A stretch of 64,000 nt of DNA from Smittia aterrima (Eukaryota > Arthropoda > Insecta > Diptera > Chironomidae). Of this stretch, positions 34,026 to 46,234 are shown one piece after another (position 1 is the stretch's first letter; each line of letters opens with the position of its first letter). Location: assembly GCA_033063855.1 (NCBI GenBank), contig CP093829.1, forward strand, positions 20,305,537 to 20,369,536, read 5' to 3'. The notes under the pieces are model-generated. The model ran no database searches and was not told where the DNA came from. It was given only the letters and a program-made list of their open reading frames with translations. Made by a program: the position numbers and the translations under genes.

Positions 34026-36840
34026 ATGATTTTGAGGGCTTTCTCAAGTTGGGCAAGGATTGGTTTCCGATCCAGAGCCCGAGTTTTAAATGTGAATCAA
34101 GGTCAACTTGTGCAACCTTTGTTTCGAAGGTTTTTATCATCGGAAGAAATAAATGAAGACTTAGATGAAATTAAAAGTAATGATTTCAACGTAAGCAGCC
34201 TTTTATATCCTGACACACAAGATCAGACTATTCAACGAATGAAAAAGTGTCAATCGGTCAATGAATTGTCTGGATTCATTGAAAATATTGCGATCTTAGA
34301 GAAAACTCACATTTGTCAACTTATTTTGGAATTAAGTCAACATTACGATGCAAACAACGAAAGTGGATTAGACGTAGAGAAATTAGTTTCAAGAGTTGAT
34401 GAATTTCTACACAAAATGACAGTAGATGAGATCGCTTTGTGCTTTCATTACCTCAACAAATTAAAAGTTAGCATTAGACACAAGACGATGGAAGCAATGA
34501 CGAATATTTTGCTTACACAAATCGAGAAGGAGGAAATCTTCTCGCCAATTCTTTTGTATCACTTCACAGCAGCTCTTAAGAGTTTTAAAGGATTGTATTC
34601 ATCTTACTTAGAGGTTTGTAAATTCAATCTAAACTCGACGAAAACTTAATTCATTTTCTCATTCGCAGGTCGCAACTTTGCCGCAGTTAAAAATGCAAAT
34701 AGAGAAATGTTCAAATGCTGATGAGTTCAATATTCTCACGCTAAACTTAACAAACATAAGTAACATTATTTCATTGGATTTGTTGAATGAATATAAAAGA
34801 AAAACTGAAGAGTTTCTGGATAAAGATATTATCAACGAGACGACGCCGAAGATAATTATGAAGGCTGTAAACTTTCTCAACTTCCCCCATTGGTCATTTC
34901 GAAACGCTTCGCTAATTAGGACACTTACTCTTGAGTTACAAGAGAACATTAAAATTTTTGAAGGTCGTCATCTCGTCGTCTTGTCAAGAGCTTTTCAATC
35001 ACAACTCGAGTCAGCGAAATTAATTCCTCATCTTGTGTCAAGAGCTCAGAAGTTGATACAAGAATCGCCGAATGTTGCTCTTCTTCCTTTGGCAATCTTA
35101 GATGTAACTCCAGAGACACGAACAAAAACAACTGAAATGGTCAAAGATTTTCTTTTGACTTATCAAATTTCCTCGACACAATCAGGCGAGACACTTCAAA
35201 CTATTTTCAAAATCCTTCGACTTTTGAAGATCTCGGATATAAACTTATGCGACACATTCTGGAGGAAAACGTTGAACGAGATTTATGCTACCCAAGAATC
35301 CAATGTGACGTATCAACTAACAAAGCAAATCCAGAAATACATGTTCTTCAATAACAACTTGGGTGGAACTTATCGTCACTTGGAGTTTGAAAGATGCATG
35401 ATCGATATGTTGCTTCGAGAACTTAAGAAAACAAACAGTCCCAAGGACTTCGCGACCTTCTCTTCTTTTGTGATTGCGTATGGCGACGTCGTTGGTCATC
35501 GTACAATTCCGCAATTTATCGTTGACAAGATTGAGAGCTTACACGAACAGTTCACGATCAAGGACAACGGTCAAATTTCACGAGGTAAATTAAATTTTGA
35601 GTTTTTAAATTAGAGAACTCACGAAAGTCTTTTACAGGAGTACAAATCATGTTGGAGAACTTCGGAGGTTATAACAAGCGAATCTCTGAAGAAGTGGAGA
35701 AGTGGAATCAACTGGAGTCAATCAACTTTTCATTAGGCAAGAGCTCTGAACTACACTTAAAGCAAGAAAATCTTCATATGAGCGAACTTAGTGCGATCAT
35801 TCGAGCATTCAACATTCGCCGAGGAACAAAGCATTCGTTTTTATTCCACAAAATGATGAAAACTTATGAATCAAAGGAAAAGCTCGAACTCAACTCTCGA
35901 AATATTCGAGAAATAACTTACAATCTAATGAGTTGCAATTTTAGAATTGATTCTATTTGCGACAGATTCGTCGATTATATTCTTGAGAACTGGGATCACG
36001 TGACAGGAGATACAGTTGAGAAGGTTTGTCGTTAAGATTTGAATTCCAATCAAAGCTTTAACATTTTATTTTTAGATTCTCACTTGTTGCTATAACACCA
36101 GCTACTTCCCTGAAAAGCTTGAAGTCCTTGATCGATGCAGCGAAATAATCATCAGAGACTTCAAATACATGAACGGAATTAGCATTGTGAATGCACTTCT
36201 CGCTCTAATCTTCTACAAGTCGTGTCCGCAGCAATTGATAACAACAGTTTTCTCAAGTGATTTCATTAAGCGCCTTGAGCAGGAAATCTCAATGTGCTAT
36301 TCAAAGAACTCTTATCCACAAAGAGTCATGCAACAGGTGATGCAATTGAATCGAGCAGTTTGTTTAGATTGCCCTGAGTTAAACGTTAAATGGTTTCAAC
36401 AAAGCTACATTGAAGCACAAGCGTCGAAACTGCCAGTCCTTCGAAGCAATGTACACAAAGATATCAATAGTGTCTTGTTGAAGTTAGTTGTCACTCCTGA
36501 TTTCTTAAAAGTGAATCGAATTACACCTTACGGCTACCGAGTGGACTTTGAATTATCAATGGATCAGTACAATAGATTTGTTAAGCCTCTACCCGACGAT
36601 TACCACAACGTCAACTACAGTCCGAACATCAACAGAATCGCGATTCTTCTCTTGAATAGGAAAATGCTTTGCGACAATGACAGCAATCGACTTCGAGGCT
36701 CTGAGCTCTTACGAATGAGACATCTCGAGATGATGGGATATCGAGTTGTTCATTTAAAAGTTAACGAGTTTAAGTTGATGTATCAGAATGTTGCTGCAAA
36801 GTTAAAGTACATAAAAAATTTGCTGCAGTTGACTGCGTAG
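34026..36840 (+). CDS. mitochondrial FAST-kinase family protein with RAP domain (FASTKD-like)
   Basis: Four exons (34026-34613, 34669-35584, 35638-36023, 36076-36840) encode 884 aa. The first about 40 residues are Arg/Ser/aromatic-rich without acidic residues (MILRAFSSWARIGFRSRAR), a typical mitochondrial presequence. The middle is a long alpha-helical repeat region like the FAST_1/FAST_2 part of FASTK proteins. The C-terminal about 60 residues form a RAP domain (LLNRKMLCDNDSNRLRGSEL, then MRHLEMMGYRVVHLKVNEF). Members of this family bind mitochondrial RNA and govern its processing and stability, so that role is expected here. Which of the insect FASTKD paralogues this is cannot be decided by eye. 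The stop codon lies 59 bp from the stop of the convergent FGAM synthase gene. Confidence 0.85.
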
Positions 36841-36855
36841 AAAAAGTAAAAAAGT

Positions 36856-36861
36856 TTTATT
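36856..36861 (-). terminator. polyadenylation signal of FGAM synthase
   Basis: AATAAA on the minus strand, 39-44 bp past the stop at 36900-36902. It is only 16 bp from the stop codon of the convergent FASTKD-like gene, so the two 3' UTRs almost certainly overlap. Confidence 0.55.
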
Positions 36862-36899
36862 ATTCGATAAAGAAATCAACATTTTAAATGGAAGACAAA

Positions 36900-39800
36900 T
36901 CATTCTTCACAGCACCAAATGTTCGCTTCGTTGAACATTGTTTGCCATGGACATGCATCGTAAGTAAAGTCAGCAGGAACGTAAGGCCATTGGAAAGTTT
37001 CGCAGCAGCGTTCTGGGTGAGGCATCATTGCTAAATGACGTCCATCCTTCGAGCAAAGTCCAGCAATTCCTTCGATGCTTCCATTTGGATTCATTGGATA
37101 TTTTTCAGTTGGAATCGCATCATCATCGACATAACTCAATGCAATTGAACGTGAAGCTTTGATGTTCTTCAATGTTGCTTTATCCTTGAAAGAGAAACGA
37201 CCCTCTCCATGAGCTACCCAGCAGCCAATTACAGAACCTTTCATGCGACGAAGCATAATCGATGGACTTTCTTCGATTTTAACAGAACTCCAGCGACATT
37301 CGAATCGTCCCGAGCGATTATGCAAGAGAGCAACAGATGGAACTTCCTCATCAACAGCTTCCGTTGTTTCTCCAACCCAACCGATGAGACTCATCAATTG
37401 ACAACCATTGCACACTCCAAGCGAGAAAGTGTCTTCACGATTCTTGAAATTGTCAAATTGATGTTTCAAATGTTCGCTAAAACGAATTGTAGCTGCCCAG
37501 CCCTTTGCTGAACCCAAAGTGTCAGCATAACTGAAACCTCCAGGGAAGATCACTCCACGATACTAAAATGAAAGAAATGCTTTAATTTTTGCTTCATTAT
37601 GCGAAGAGAGACTTACATTATCTAAGAATGTTTTCCTTGAAAGCAAATCGCTCATTGTCACATCATGAACTTCAAAGTTTGCTTTGATTAGAGTCGCGAT
37701 CATCTCACGATCTCCGTTAACGCCTTCCTCTCGTATCACGGCCACTTTCCAAGGATTCGAAATTGTTTTCAATAACTTGACGGCTTCATCTGGATTGTAC
37801 GAGAGCGAATATTTGGGTCCCTTGCGATATTGATATGAATTGTATTCTTCTTCAGCACATTCAGGATTCATTTGAAGTTTCTCAAGCTCGAAACTGGTTC
37901 GTTCCCATTTCTTAGTGATTTCAAGAGTTGTCTTGTCGATTAATGTTGTGTTATCATTTCGAATGATAATTCTCGAGTTCATTCCGAAGCCAATTGACTT
38001 GCCAATGTGGAAGACGTTGATGTTCTCGTTTTGGAATGTTTGAACGATTCGTTCAAGATTTTCTGATGAGCATTCTAAAACCCAGCCACATTCTTCAGCG
38101 AAAAGCATCGCAAGATTTGCATTTGGCACGTTGTTAAAGAATTTAGCAGAAGTTTTCAAGTCAACTTGGATTCCACACATTCCAGCGATGGCCATTTCTA
38201 AAACACATGTCAACAAACCGCCGTCACTTATGTCGTGACCAGAGAGCAGCAAACCTTGTTTCAGAAGCTCTTGAGTTATGTTGAATGCATTTTTCAGATT
38301 CAAACATTTTTCAACGTCTGGGCAATCGTTTCCTTGTTGCGATAACGATTGAGCTAAAGCAGATGCGCCGAGGCGAAGCTTTCCGTCGATGTTGATCCAA
38401 ATGAGTTCTCCATTCTTCCCCATTGCAGGAGATTTAAGGTCTGGAGTGACTCTGATTGTAACATCAGGGCATGGAGCGTAAGTTGAAATAACTAAAGTTC
38501 CTGGCGAAGTAATTGTTTCGCCTTTTGTTCTTGCAGCCATGGAAAGGGAATCCTTGCCTCCATCAACTGCAATGTTCAACTCAGACATCATCGTACACAT
38601 TGCCTTACATGCGTCAACCATTTTAGCTCCTTCGCCAGGAAGCTTAGCTGCCCACATCCAATTTCCTGAGCACTTCACGTCACCAAGCTCACTTATTCTC
38701 ACAAATACCAAATTGGAGATAGCTTCGGCAACCGACATGCGAGCTCCAGCTGCTGCGTTGATCAAACCTTTAATCGGTTGAGTTCCAATCGAAGTTGCGA
38801 TTCCTTGTCGATTGAAGTGTGAAACCAAAGTCAGAGCATAATCTGCTAAAGGAGTGTGAAGTGGACCAACGCATTGTTGTTGAACTATTAATCCAGTTAC
38901 ACATCGATCGACTTTGTTTGTAAGGAAGCGTTTGCTTCCAACGGCAAGAATGCTGAGAACTCCATCCAAATATTTGTCGTAAGTCCCATCGGAATGCAAA
39001 GCAAGTGGTTTTAAAGTTTTTGCGATTCTTTCGAGTTTGTATTCCTTTCGAGGCATCTCACCAAGCACGTCTTTTAAATTCAAATCAAATGGAACGTTCT
39101 TTGGAATTGAGTCTCGATTCAAGAACTTTTCGAAATCAGCTTCTTGCTCTAATAATGTCACGAAACCGTTTCCAGTGACAACTCCAACAAAATTGATGGG
39201 GCAACGCTCACGAGCACAAATGTCTTCCAGAAGTTTCCGACTCTCAGGTTTACACAAAATTGCATTGTTCTCTTGATATTCAGCTCCCCACAACTCAAGT
39301 GCTTTGATTGTCGGATCTCCCAATCGAAATTCTTTTGAGAAAATGACAGCTCCTGCATGTCCCGGCTCAACGAGCTCCTTCAAAACATTTCCATTACCGC
39401 CAGCGCCTTGATCATGAATCGCTAGAATTGGATTATTGTTTCCCATCTCAATGCAAACTCTCACAACTCGATTGAGTTTGTTTTCCATTTCAGCGTCGCC
39501 TCGTTGAACGGCATTGAAGTCTAACTCTGACCTTGAATCTTCCTTGTCGTCACCTTGAATCTCAACCGAACTTGCAGCTCCGCCGCCAACGCCAATTCTA
39601 TAAACTGGTCCTCCGATCTTTGCTAATAACATTCCGCGTTGAGGATCAATTTTATTCGTTTGGCTCGAATCCATTATTCCAAGACCGCCACTAAACATAA
39701 TTGGCTTGGTATACTCATCTCGTTTCTTCTCAGCGCTGATAATGCCGTAAGACACTGCAAATCCTGTGAGGAGAGGCTCGCCGAACTTATTTCCGTAATC

Positions 39801-41280
39801 AGATGCTCCGTTCGAAGCTTCGATAATGATTTTTAAAGGACTTGCGAATGAAGGTGGATAATCGAGATTTGATTTCTCATAATCCAAGTCGTAGTCTGGA
39901 ATGTTTAAATTGCCGACACAATATCCCGCAGTGCCTGCAATTGTATGACCTCCTCGGCCGACTCCTTGGACATCTCGAATTCTTCCTCCAGTTCCAGTTG
40001 TCGCACCAGAGAAAGGAGCTACTGCGGTTGGCATATTGTGAGTCTCTGCAGTGAAAATCAAATCAGATTCAATTTCCTCGATTAAAACTTTTCCTGGACC
40101 AGAAAAGTTCGTTGGTCTCAGAGCTTTGTGTTTAAAGCCCTGAATGGCACTGCTATTGTCACTGAACTTGATTGTGTTATTTTGATTGGAGAAACGTTGA
40201 GTGTCGCCAATCATTTGAATCAAAGACTTTTCTTCTTCAACTCCTTCGACGATCATTTTTCCTTTGAAGAACCAATGACGGGAATGTTCACTATTCGATT
40301 GAGCGCAATCGAAAAGCTCGACACTTGTTGGATCACGTTTCAATTTATTCGCGAAAAGGTCTGAATAGTAATTGATGTCCCAGTCGTCGAAAGCTAATCC
40401 AAGCTTTGAGTTCACTTCAATCAAAGCTTGTTTGCCTTGACTCAAAAGCGGGACGAAGTACCATTCGCCGTCTTTAGTTTGGGGAAGACGTTCATCGAAC
40501 GATTCTCTGGGAATATTTTCCTTTGTGTATAAGCATTGAGTCATTTTATCGCCGAGATGATCCAAAAGAATTGCTTGGACTTCTGCATTGACGCACATGT
40601 CAGCATTGAACGAGATTAAATAACGGACCGAAGCCTCGATTCTCTTGATTGAAGTCAGCTGAGATGAGTGACAAATGCTGACAGCGTTTGTTGAGTCTGC
40701 AGTTGAAAAATTGAAGCGAGGTCCGATCTCGATAATCGTTTGTGACTTGGAAGCAGAAAGTTGCGAGGTCACACGCAAATTATCTTCTTGCGGAGTCTTC
40801 AAAATCCATTGCAGTTTCTTCTCGTCATCAGCAGAAAGAGTCGTCCCAGCTTCAAGCTCAACATGATAACACTTCTCAGTCTCAATCGAATCGATGTTTT
40901 TATAGACCTAAAGATAAAGATGAAAAACACAATTACTGACGCATCTACATTATCATCTTCAGTTCAATTGAACGAATTGTAATAACAAAACATCTCGTCT
41001 CGTGTTTATAAGAAGCCGGGTCAAATCTCGCGGCTTAATCTCAAGGCAAAAGAAATTGAACATAATAAGATTAAATGTCGTGAGCTAATTTTTGAAAAAC
41101 ATCTTCAGTCATCTGATCTTTTGTTGTTATGGAAACATAATTTTTGTTGTCAATCAAATCAAAAAAAATGTTTTTCACTAAAACTCTTATTATTATGCAA
41201 ACCTTCTTTAAATCCGTCAACAGAGTTTTTGTTTTAGACTCGCTAAAAGCGTTCACTATATAAAAACGTTTGATCACCAT
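36900..41280 (-). CDS. Pfas: phosphoribosylformylglycinamidine synthase (FGAM synthase)
   Basis: This enzyme catalyses the ATP- and glutamine-dependent conversion of FGAR to FGAM, step 4 of de novo purine synthesis, in the cytosol. Three exons on the minus strand (41203-41280, 37617-40907, 36900-37562) encode 1343 aa, the usual length of the fused eukaryotic enzyme. Exon 1 (26 codons, MVIKRFYIVNAF) must be spliced on, because an in-frame TAG directly precedes exon 2. The order is a PurS-like N-terminus, then two PurL-type ATPase halves with motifs such as SEHSRHWFFKG, TAETHNMPTAVAPFSGATTG, HDQGAGGNGN and GGKDSLSM, and finally a class I glutamine amidotransferase. The last part includes VIFPGGFSYAD, nucleophile Cys1174 in LGVCNGCQLM, and the PHPER triad segment. 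Nothing suggests loss of function. Confidence 0.95.
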
Positions 41281-41437
41281 CGCGTTTGATCACTGAATGA
41301 GAGTTAAAGAAAATCGTTGATTAAAAGAAAACGTGTTGAATGACTGAGCAAACTGGTCGACAGAGCACCCAGAGCTTACGAAGTTCACTAACACATTCAC
41401 AGAATTGTTTACAAATTGAAAGCAAGAAAACGTAAAA
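41281..41437. promoter_or_regulatory. bidirectional promoter region, FGAM synthase / BCD1
   Basis: The two ATGs point away from each other across 157 bp. A purine enzyme and a ribosome-biogenesis factor, both needed for growth, would share control from this interval (inference). Confidence 0.5.
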
Positions 41438-42570
41438 ATGGAAATCGACTTAGAGGACGAAATTAATAAAACTGCAAGGTAAGCGTTGTTTATTCTTATT
41501 CATAACTTGATTTCTAATGTTTTCAATTACTTTTAGACTCGGATCATGTGAAGTTTGCAACGAGAATCCAAGTAAATACACTTGCCCGCGTTGTGAGATA
41601 AAAACGTGCAGCTTGAAATGTTCAAAGATTCACAAAACCGAAGTGGAATGCGATGGCATCAGAGATAGAACAAAGTATAAACCACTAAAGCAAATGACAG
41701 CAATGGACTTCATGAACGATTATTATTTCCTTGAGGAAGCAACTCGATTCACTAAAGAAATCAAATGTAACACAACAGTGAAGACTCCAAACAGAATAAA
41801 CATGCGATTCATGCGACTTAAGAAAGAGGCCATCAATCGGAATATCAAGCTTTACTACGTCAATAGTCGATTGATTAAAAGGAAGAAAAATCAATCATCT
41901 TTCAAAGGACAAACTCAAACAATTTCTTGGTTTGTCGAATTTGTTTTTCCAAACGCAAACAATTTCATAACTCACAAGAAGTTTGATGAGAACACAAAAG
42001 TTCGAGATATCCTGCAGAATATTTTGGATGGCTCTGACAAACAATTGGACTTCTATAAAGCCGAGACGGTCGATAAACTTCGAGTTTTGCTCAAAGCAGA
42101 AGGATTGAAGAATTGCGGAAATCGATTTTATGAAGTAAACCTCAAGAAATCATTAAATGCCAATTTAAGAGGAAGAGTAATTATCGAATATCCAACTCTT
42201 CATGTGTTGATCAACCACTCATGCGATGACTTAGATATCATTCCAAGTGACGGTAAATACTTGACTTCATCTCTCAAATGAATTTAATTGAAAATTTCGT
42301 TTCGTTTCAGATGAATCACTTGATGTTGAGATGAAGAACTTCAGTAAAACTTTGTATGAAGAAGTATTCAGTCAGAAAGTTGGCGTAAATCCTCCGTTAA
42401 TAGTGAAACCAGAAGAAGTTCCAATCATCTCAGAAGTTCTAGACGACAAATCCGATAAGAAGACTTCAATCGATAAATCAAAAGCTTTTGTATCACCAAC
42501 GAAGTCTGAGGAGTCAAAAAGTGATGACGAAGTTCTCCCAGCAAATTATCTTTTCTCAAGCGATCTATAA
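41438..42570 (+). CDS. ZNHIT6: box C/D snoRNA protein 1 (BCD1 / ZNHIT6)
   Basis: A nuclear assembly factor for box C/D snoRNPs. Three exons (41438-41478, 41537-42252, 42311-42570) encode 338 aa. A zinc-finger HIT domain lies at about residues 16-50 with the cysteine pairs CEVC, CPRC, CSLKC and a final H/C pair (HKTEVEC). The following region, about residues 60-240, matches the BCD1 body (AMDFMNDYYFLEEATR; NRINMRFMRLKKEA; RVIIEYPTLHVL). The C-terminal about 90 residues are Lys/Ser/Glu-rich and probably disordered. Start chosen because the 14-codon first exon has a good ATG context and splices in frame directly to the zinc finger. Confidence 0.93.
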
Positions 42571-42595
42571 GACTTAGTTTCAGTCAACACCTGGT

Positions 42596-42601
42596 TTTAT
42601 T
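42596..42601 (-). terminator. polyadenylation signal of the 181-aa membrane protein gene
   Basis: AATAAA on the minus strand, about 70 bp past that gene's stop. It lies only 26 bp after the BCD1 stop codon, so these convergent genes also have overlapping or abutting 3' ends. Confidence 0.45.
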
Positions 42602-42669
42602 GTAAATCTATTGTCTTATAGTAAAATCACAAAAATATACTTCTTATCTAATATATCCGCCCCCTCTTA

Positions 42670-43269
42670 TCAAACTTCAAGTCCCAGCCTTTCAAATAAC
42701 ATGTCACGATATTGAATATTTTTCTGAACCACAACCGAGAGAACAGACGTCAAGGAAAGTATGCACATCGATAAGATGACAATCACGAGGAGAAACGCTT
42801 TTTCTCGCGCATTCCAGCTACTCCACGGCCATGACCAACTCCAATACGCTTGGTGAAACACTCTACGGAAAATAAATATTTGAACAGATCTTAAATTACA
42901 GAAATTGAAGCTTTACCGATTCTGCGAATTTTGCGGCTGAGTTTCATGCCTGCTCATATCTCCGTTACTTCCGGTATACGCCATGTTCGTTCTACCGTCT
43001 CTCTTCTCCGTATGAAAATTGGAAGCGACGCTGTGATAGCTGTCCGTCGGGGAAGTCAGATCAGAAAGTTTCAGTGAAGGATTTCTGACCTCGTGGATGA
43101 TTGAGATCGCCGAAGGATGCTGTGTTGAAATGATTATCGGATTTATATTTGTTGGCTGTTGGTTCGTAAATGTGACTGAGTTGTATGGTGTCTCGACAGG
43201 TTGTGATGATTGATTAGCTTGAACATCGCCATTGCTTGCTGTTGACCAACGATTTTTGATATAATCCAT
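42670..43269 (-). CDS. small single-pass membrane protein, uncharacterised (181 aa)
   Basis: Exons 42917-43269 and 42670-42862 (54-bp intron) encode 181 aa. Residues 1-115 are polar and Ser/Asn/Gln/Thr-rich, probably disordered. A tryptophan-rich juxtamembrane stretch (HQAYWSWSWPWSSWNAREK) is followed by one hydrophobic segment of about 22 residues (AFLLVIVILSMCILSLTSVL) and then a short tail of about 20 residues. There is no signal peptide, so it is probably tail-anchored or type II. I do not recognise the family. A TTTTAG acceptor near 43364 suggests that the ATG exon is preceded by a non-coding exon. Confidence 0.75.
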
Positions 43270-45979
43270 GACGAGCTTTTCTTTGTTCCAATCTCGTGAT
43301 GTTTATTTCGTGTTTTTTTTCCAATGTGTCGATAAGAAATTGCTGCTGCGTCGATATCAGCCACTAAAACTGAAATGGGGATTTTAAGTTAAATCAGAGA
43401 TAAAAATCCACTCGAACTTCATTAAAAATGATTTTGTGGAAATTATCTGGTAATGACTAGAGAACGAATCAAGTAGAAAATAAAGTTGGATGTCGGATTT
43501 TCCAAGCCCGAAGCGTCACGATAATGAGCTTTGATTATAAACTTTTTTTTCGATCCTCTGAACTTTTCTTCAAGAAAACTTTAGAATTTTAAATTCTGCT
43601 TCAAACAATTTGTCAATTATATCTTGACACTTTTCTTAAAACTTCTGAAATCGTCTTCGGTTGCAGTAAAAGTTACAAGGGCGATCGTAAATTATTTTAT
43701 CCCCCGACGTGGAAAATATTTTCCTCAATCGATGTCCTTGACTCATCGATTGCAAGAAACAAACTTTAAATGATTTGTAGCTTTTATGATTAATCGCGAG
43801 AACTTGCGCACACAATTTATCATTTTATTCTTCAAGCTTCCTCACCGAATTAATTTATAGCGTTTACTTCCTTCTAAACTTTTCACGTCTCTGACTTTGT
43901 TGATGTAATTCGCTAAACGTACTGCAAAAAAAAAACTCCTCGTTTTACGTCTAACAGCTTATTTTTTATCTAATCTAATCGCGCGAAGTTTTGATAAACA
44001 TTTTTTGTATGAAAGTATTCTCAGAAATTTGTAGTTACCATTCGAACGTGGACAGAGGCAAAATGTTCCCCGCAGCGAATGCATCATAAAAATTGATTGA
44101 CATTCATTTATCGACGATAATTTATCGATTCAAATTGACAGTCCTGAATGAAAATTGTTTCTGAAACACAATTTAAACTTAAGCTTCGGAACGTGTTGCG
44201 GCACGTTTATTGACTGCAATCAATCGCATAATAGTTTTCATTGAAGTTCATTTTATAATCATTGAATGAACGGCTGACAATAAAGATCGGAAGTAGAAGG
44301 GCAACTTATCAATCTTGATTGCTTTCAAGCTGGGACATTATGCACTCGATGAATGAATTGAAGCATGAGACTACTTATCGGTACATTCTGCACATAACTC
44401 AAGCGAGCACTTTTTCAATGATAAAATGGAACAGTAGAAAAAATATAAAACGAGAAAAGTAGTTGGCTTCGATATATCTCGTCTAGCCGTTGAGTCTCCG
44501 GCCTATCAAACATGCAACTGATGCACATTCCGGCTAAAAACGAATTTAACAAACCAGTTTGGTTTTTTTGAGTTAATAGCATTAACTTAAGCCTTGTGTT
44601 TCCATTCAACAATTCCAAAAAGCTTTTTTCCATTTCACAAAAAAAAAAGAGTTTGAAATGTTCGAATCAATTTGAACGCGCTTCAAAAACGATAAAACTG
44701 AATTTTTTTGAAGGCGCTTCAGTGTTAGTTCCACCGCATCCTCTACATTGTACAAAGCCTTTGTCATAAATCATCAATCCCCATGGACTTTCTCAAGCTC
44801 GAGAGATTAAATGAATTATCGGAGAGCAGCAGCTTGGATCACAGCTGAATGGAAGACTTATCGACGCAGAGCAGTACAATATGACACAGTTGAAAGAACT
44901 TCACTTTTTTTCTATTAAAAACCTGAATCAAATGCTCATACCTTCTTCACTGGAATGTCCATCAAGCGCCTGTCGACTCTGATTGTGCATTAAAATGCAT
45001 TTCTTGTGCTCTCGTTTTCAAAATATGTTTCTCGTCTGGTGTTCAATGTAAAACTGCCTCAGTGCGACTAGCAAAAAAAAAACAACACGAGACGAGCGAA
45101 AGTTTATAATTTCCACTAACGATTTCCTATAAATCGATTTAATTATTTCAGTTTCGTTCTAAATGATTTTCTTGTGTCTTCACGCGTCTTACCCTCGAGA
45201 CTGAATAGTTCGAAATCATTTTTCGCTTACGAGAATTTTCTGCAGCCGCTGGCAAGAAAAGTTTTACATAACCGAATTTTTTATCGACCGACAAACGTCT
45301 AGAATCAAAATGAGATGAGAGTTTAATCCATTTCAATGGCTTTGCTCTCCTTGACGTCGCTCGTAGACTTTTCAATTCCAACATATTTCGATTTGATTGC
45401 TCTTGAAAAAGACGAAATTGCATTTCAAGTGCTTGGGCGTTGTCTCAATGGCCATCCTTGAAAATCTGCTAGGGATTGAGTTCATCTCAAAAGTTCTCAA
45501 CAAAAAAAATTAAAATTTTATCAACGCAAAAGCAGTGTGGAGGAGATCATTGAAAACTTTTTTTTATTAATAATATTCTTACATATTTAACTTTAAGCAA
45601 ATGTTGAAGACAAATTTGTTGCGCATCTTTTGGTGAGTAGAATTTAAATCCCGATGCGAGGCACCAAGGTAAATTCGCACCTAGGTGCTGAAATTCCACA
45701 CTGCTCAAGAGAATGGAAAAGCAGACAAAAATATTGCTCAATATCACACTTAAGCTTCACACTATTTTTTTATCAGTAAAGTGACATACATTGATAAAAA
45801 TTCTTTCTTAATCGCAGCAATTGAAATGTCGAAATAGTGAGTCAGTATTTTCATAATTGGCTAACAAGTGACATCAATTGGTAAGAAATTGAGTGTTTTA
45901 TTTATTTTGCACTTATTTCTTTTCTAATCTTTCTTTCAAGATTTAAGGCAAAGATTAACAAGTTAAAAGCTGTAAAGAA
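43270..45979. other. intergenic stretch
   Basis: Begins with the 5' leader of the minus-strand membrane-protein gene, with an acceptor near 43364 and the upstream exon not found. The remainder is AT-rich, with poly-A runs and frames under 95 codons that look random. A palindrome, GCACCTAGGTGC, lies near 45680. Confidence 0.45.
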
Positions 45980-46221
45980 ATGAACGATACGAGAATGATC
46001 AATGAGCAACCTAGGAATGCTCCATTTCAAAATGAAGAAACTTGTAAAGTTTGAAATATTTTTTTTTCTATGCGTTGCGCAAATTTTATGTTTCACTTTA
46101 TCTTTCAGATATTCCAAAAGAAGAAGATAAGAATGAAAGTGAATGCAATCAATGTTTAATTTGTTGTATCTTTGCTGATTGCTTTAGCTGTTTAGGTGAA
46201 TGCCTCAAATGCCTCACATAA
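45980..46221 (+). CDS. 58-aa cysteine-rich small protein, two exons
   Basis: Exon 45980-46043 has a GTAAAG donor. It joins in phase 1 to exon 46109-46221 behind a strong TTTATCTTTCAG acceptor, giving 58 aa. The N-terminal half is polar (MNDTRMINEQPRNAPFQNEE). The last about 25 residues hold eight cysteines among hydrophobic residues (CNQCLICCIFADCFSCLGEC). This layout, a soluble head with a C-terminal Cys-rich hydrophobic tail, is seen in several families of palmitoylated or membrane-tethered small proteins. It also loosely recalls the Cys-rich C-terminus of I-mfa-type proteins, but I cannot assign it. AATAAA lies at 46229-46234, just after the stop. No signal peptide. Confidence 0.6.
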
Positions 46222-46228
46222 TTTATAA

Positions 46229-46234
46229 AATAAA
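46229..46234 (+). terminator. polyadenylation signal of the 58-aa gene
   Basis: AATAAA starting 8 bp past the stop codon. It supports a real 3' end for the short gene. Confidence 0.5.

Noticed and set aside
45630..45700. Palindromic segment around GCACCTAGGTGC considered as a tRNA or hairpin RNA
   Set aside because: It has no tRNA A/B boxes and no cloverleaf, and the stem is too short for a microRNA precursor.
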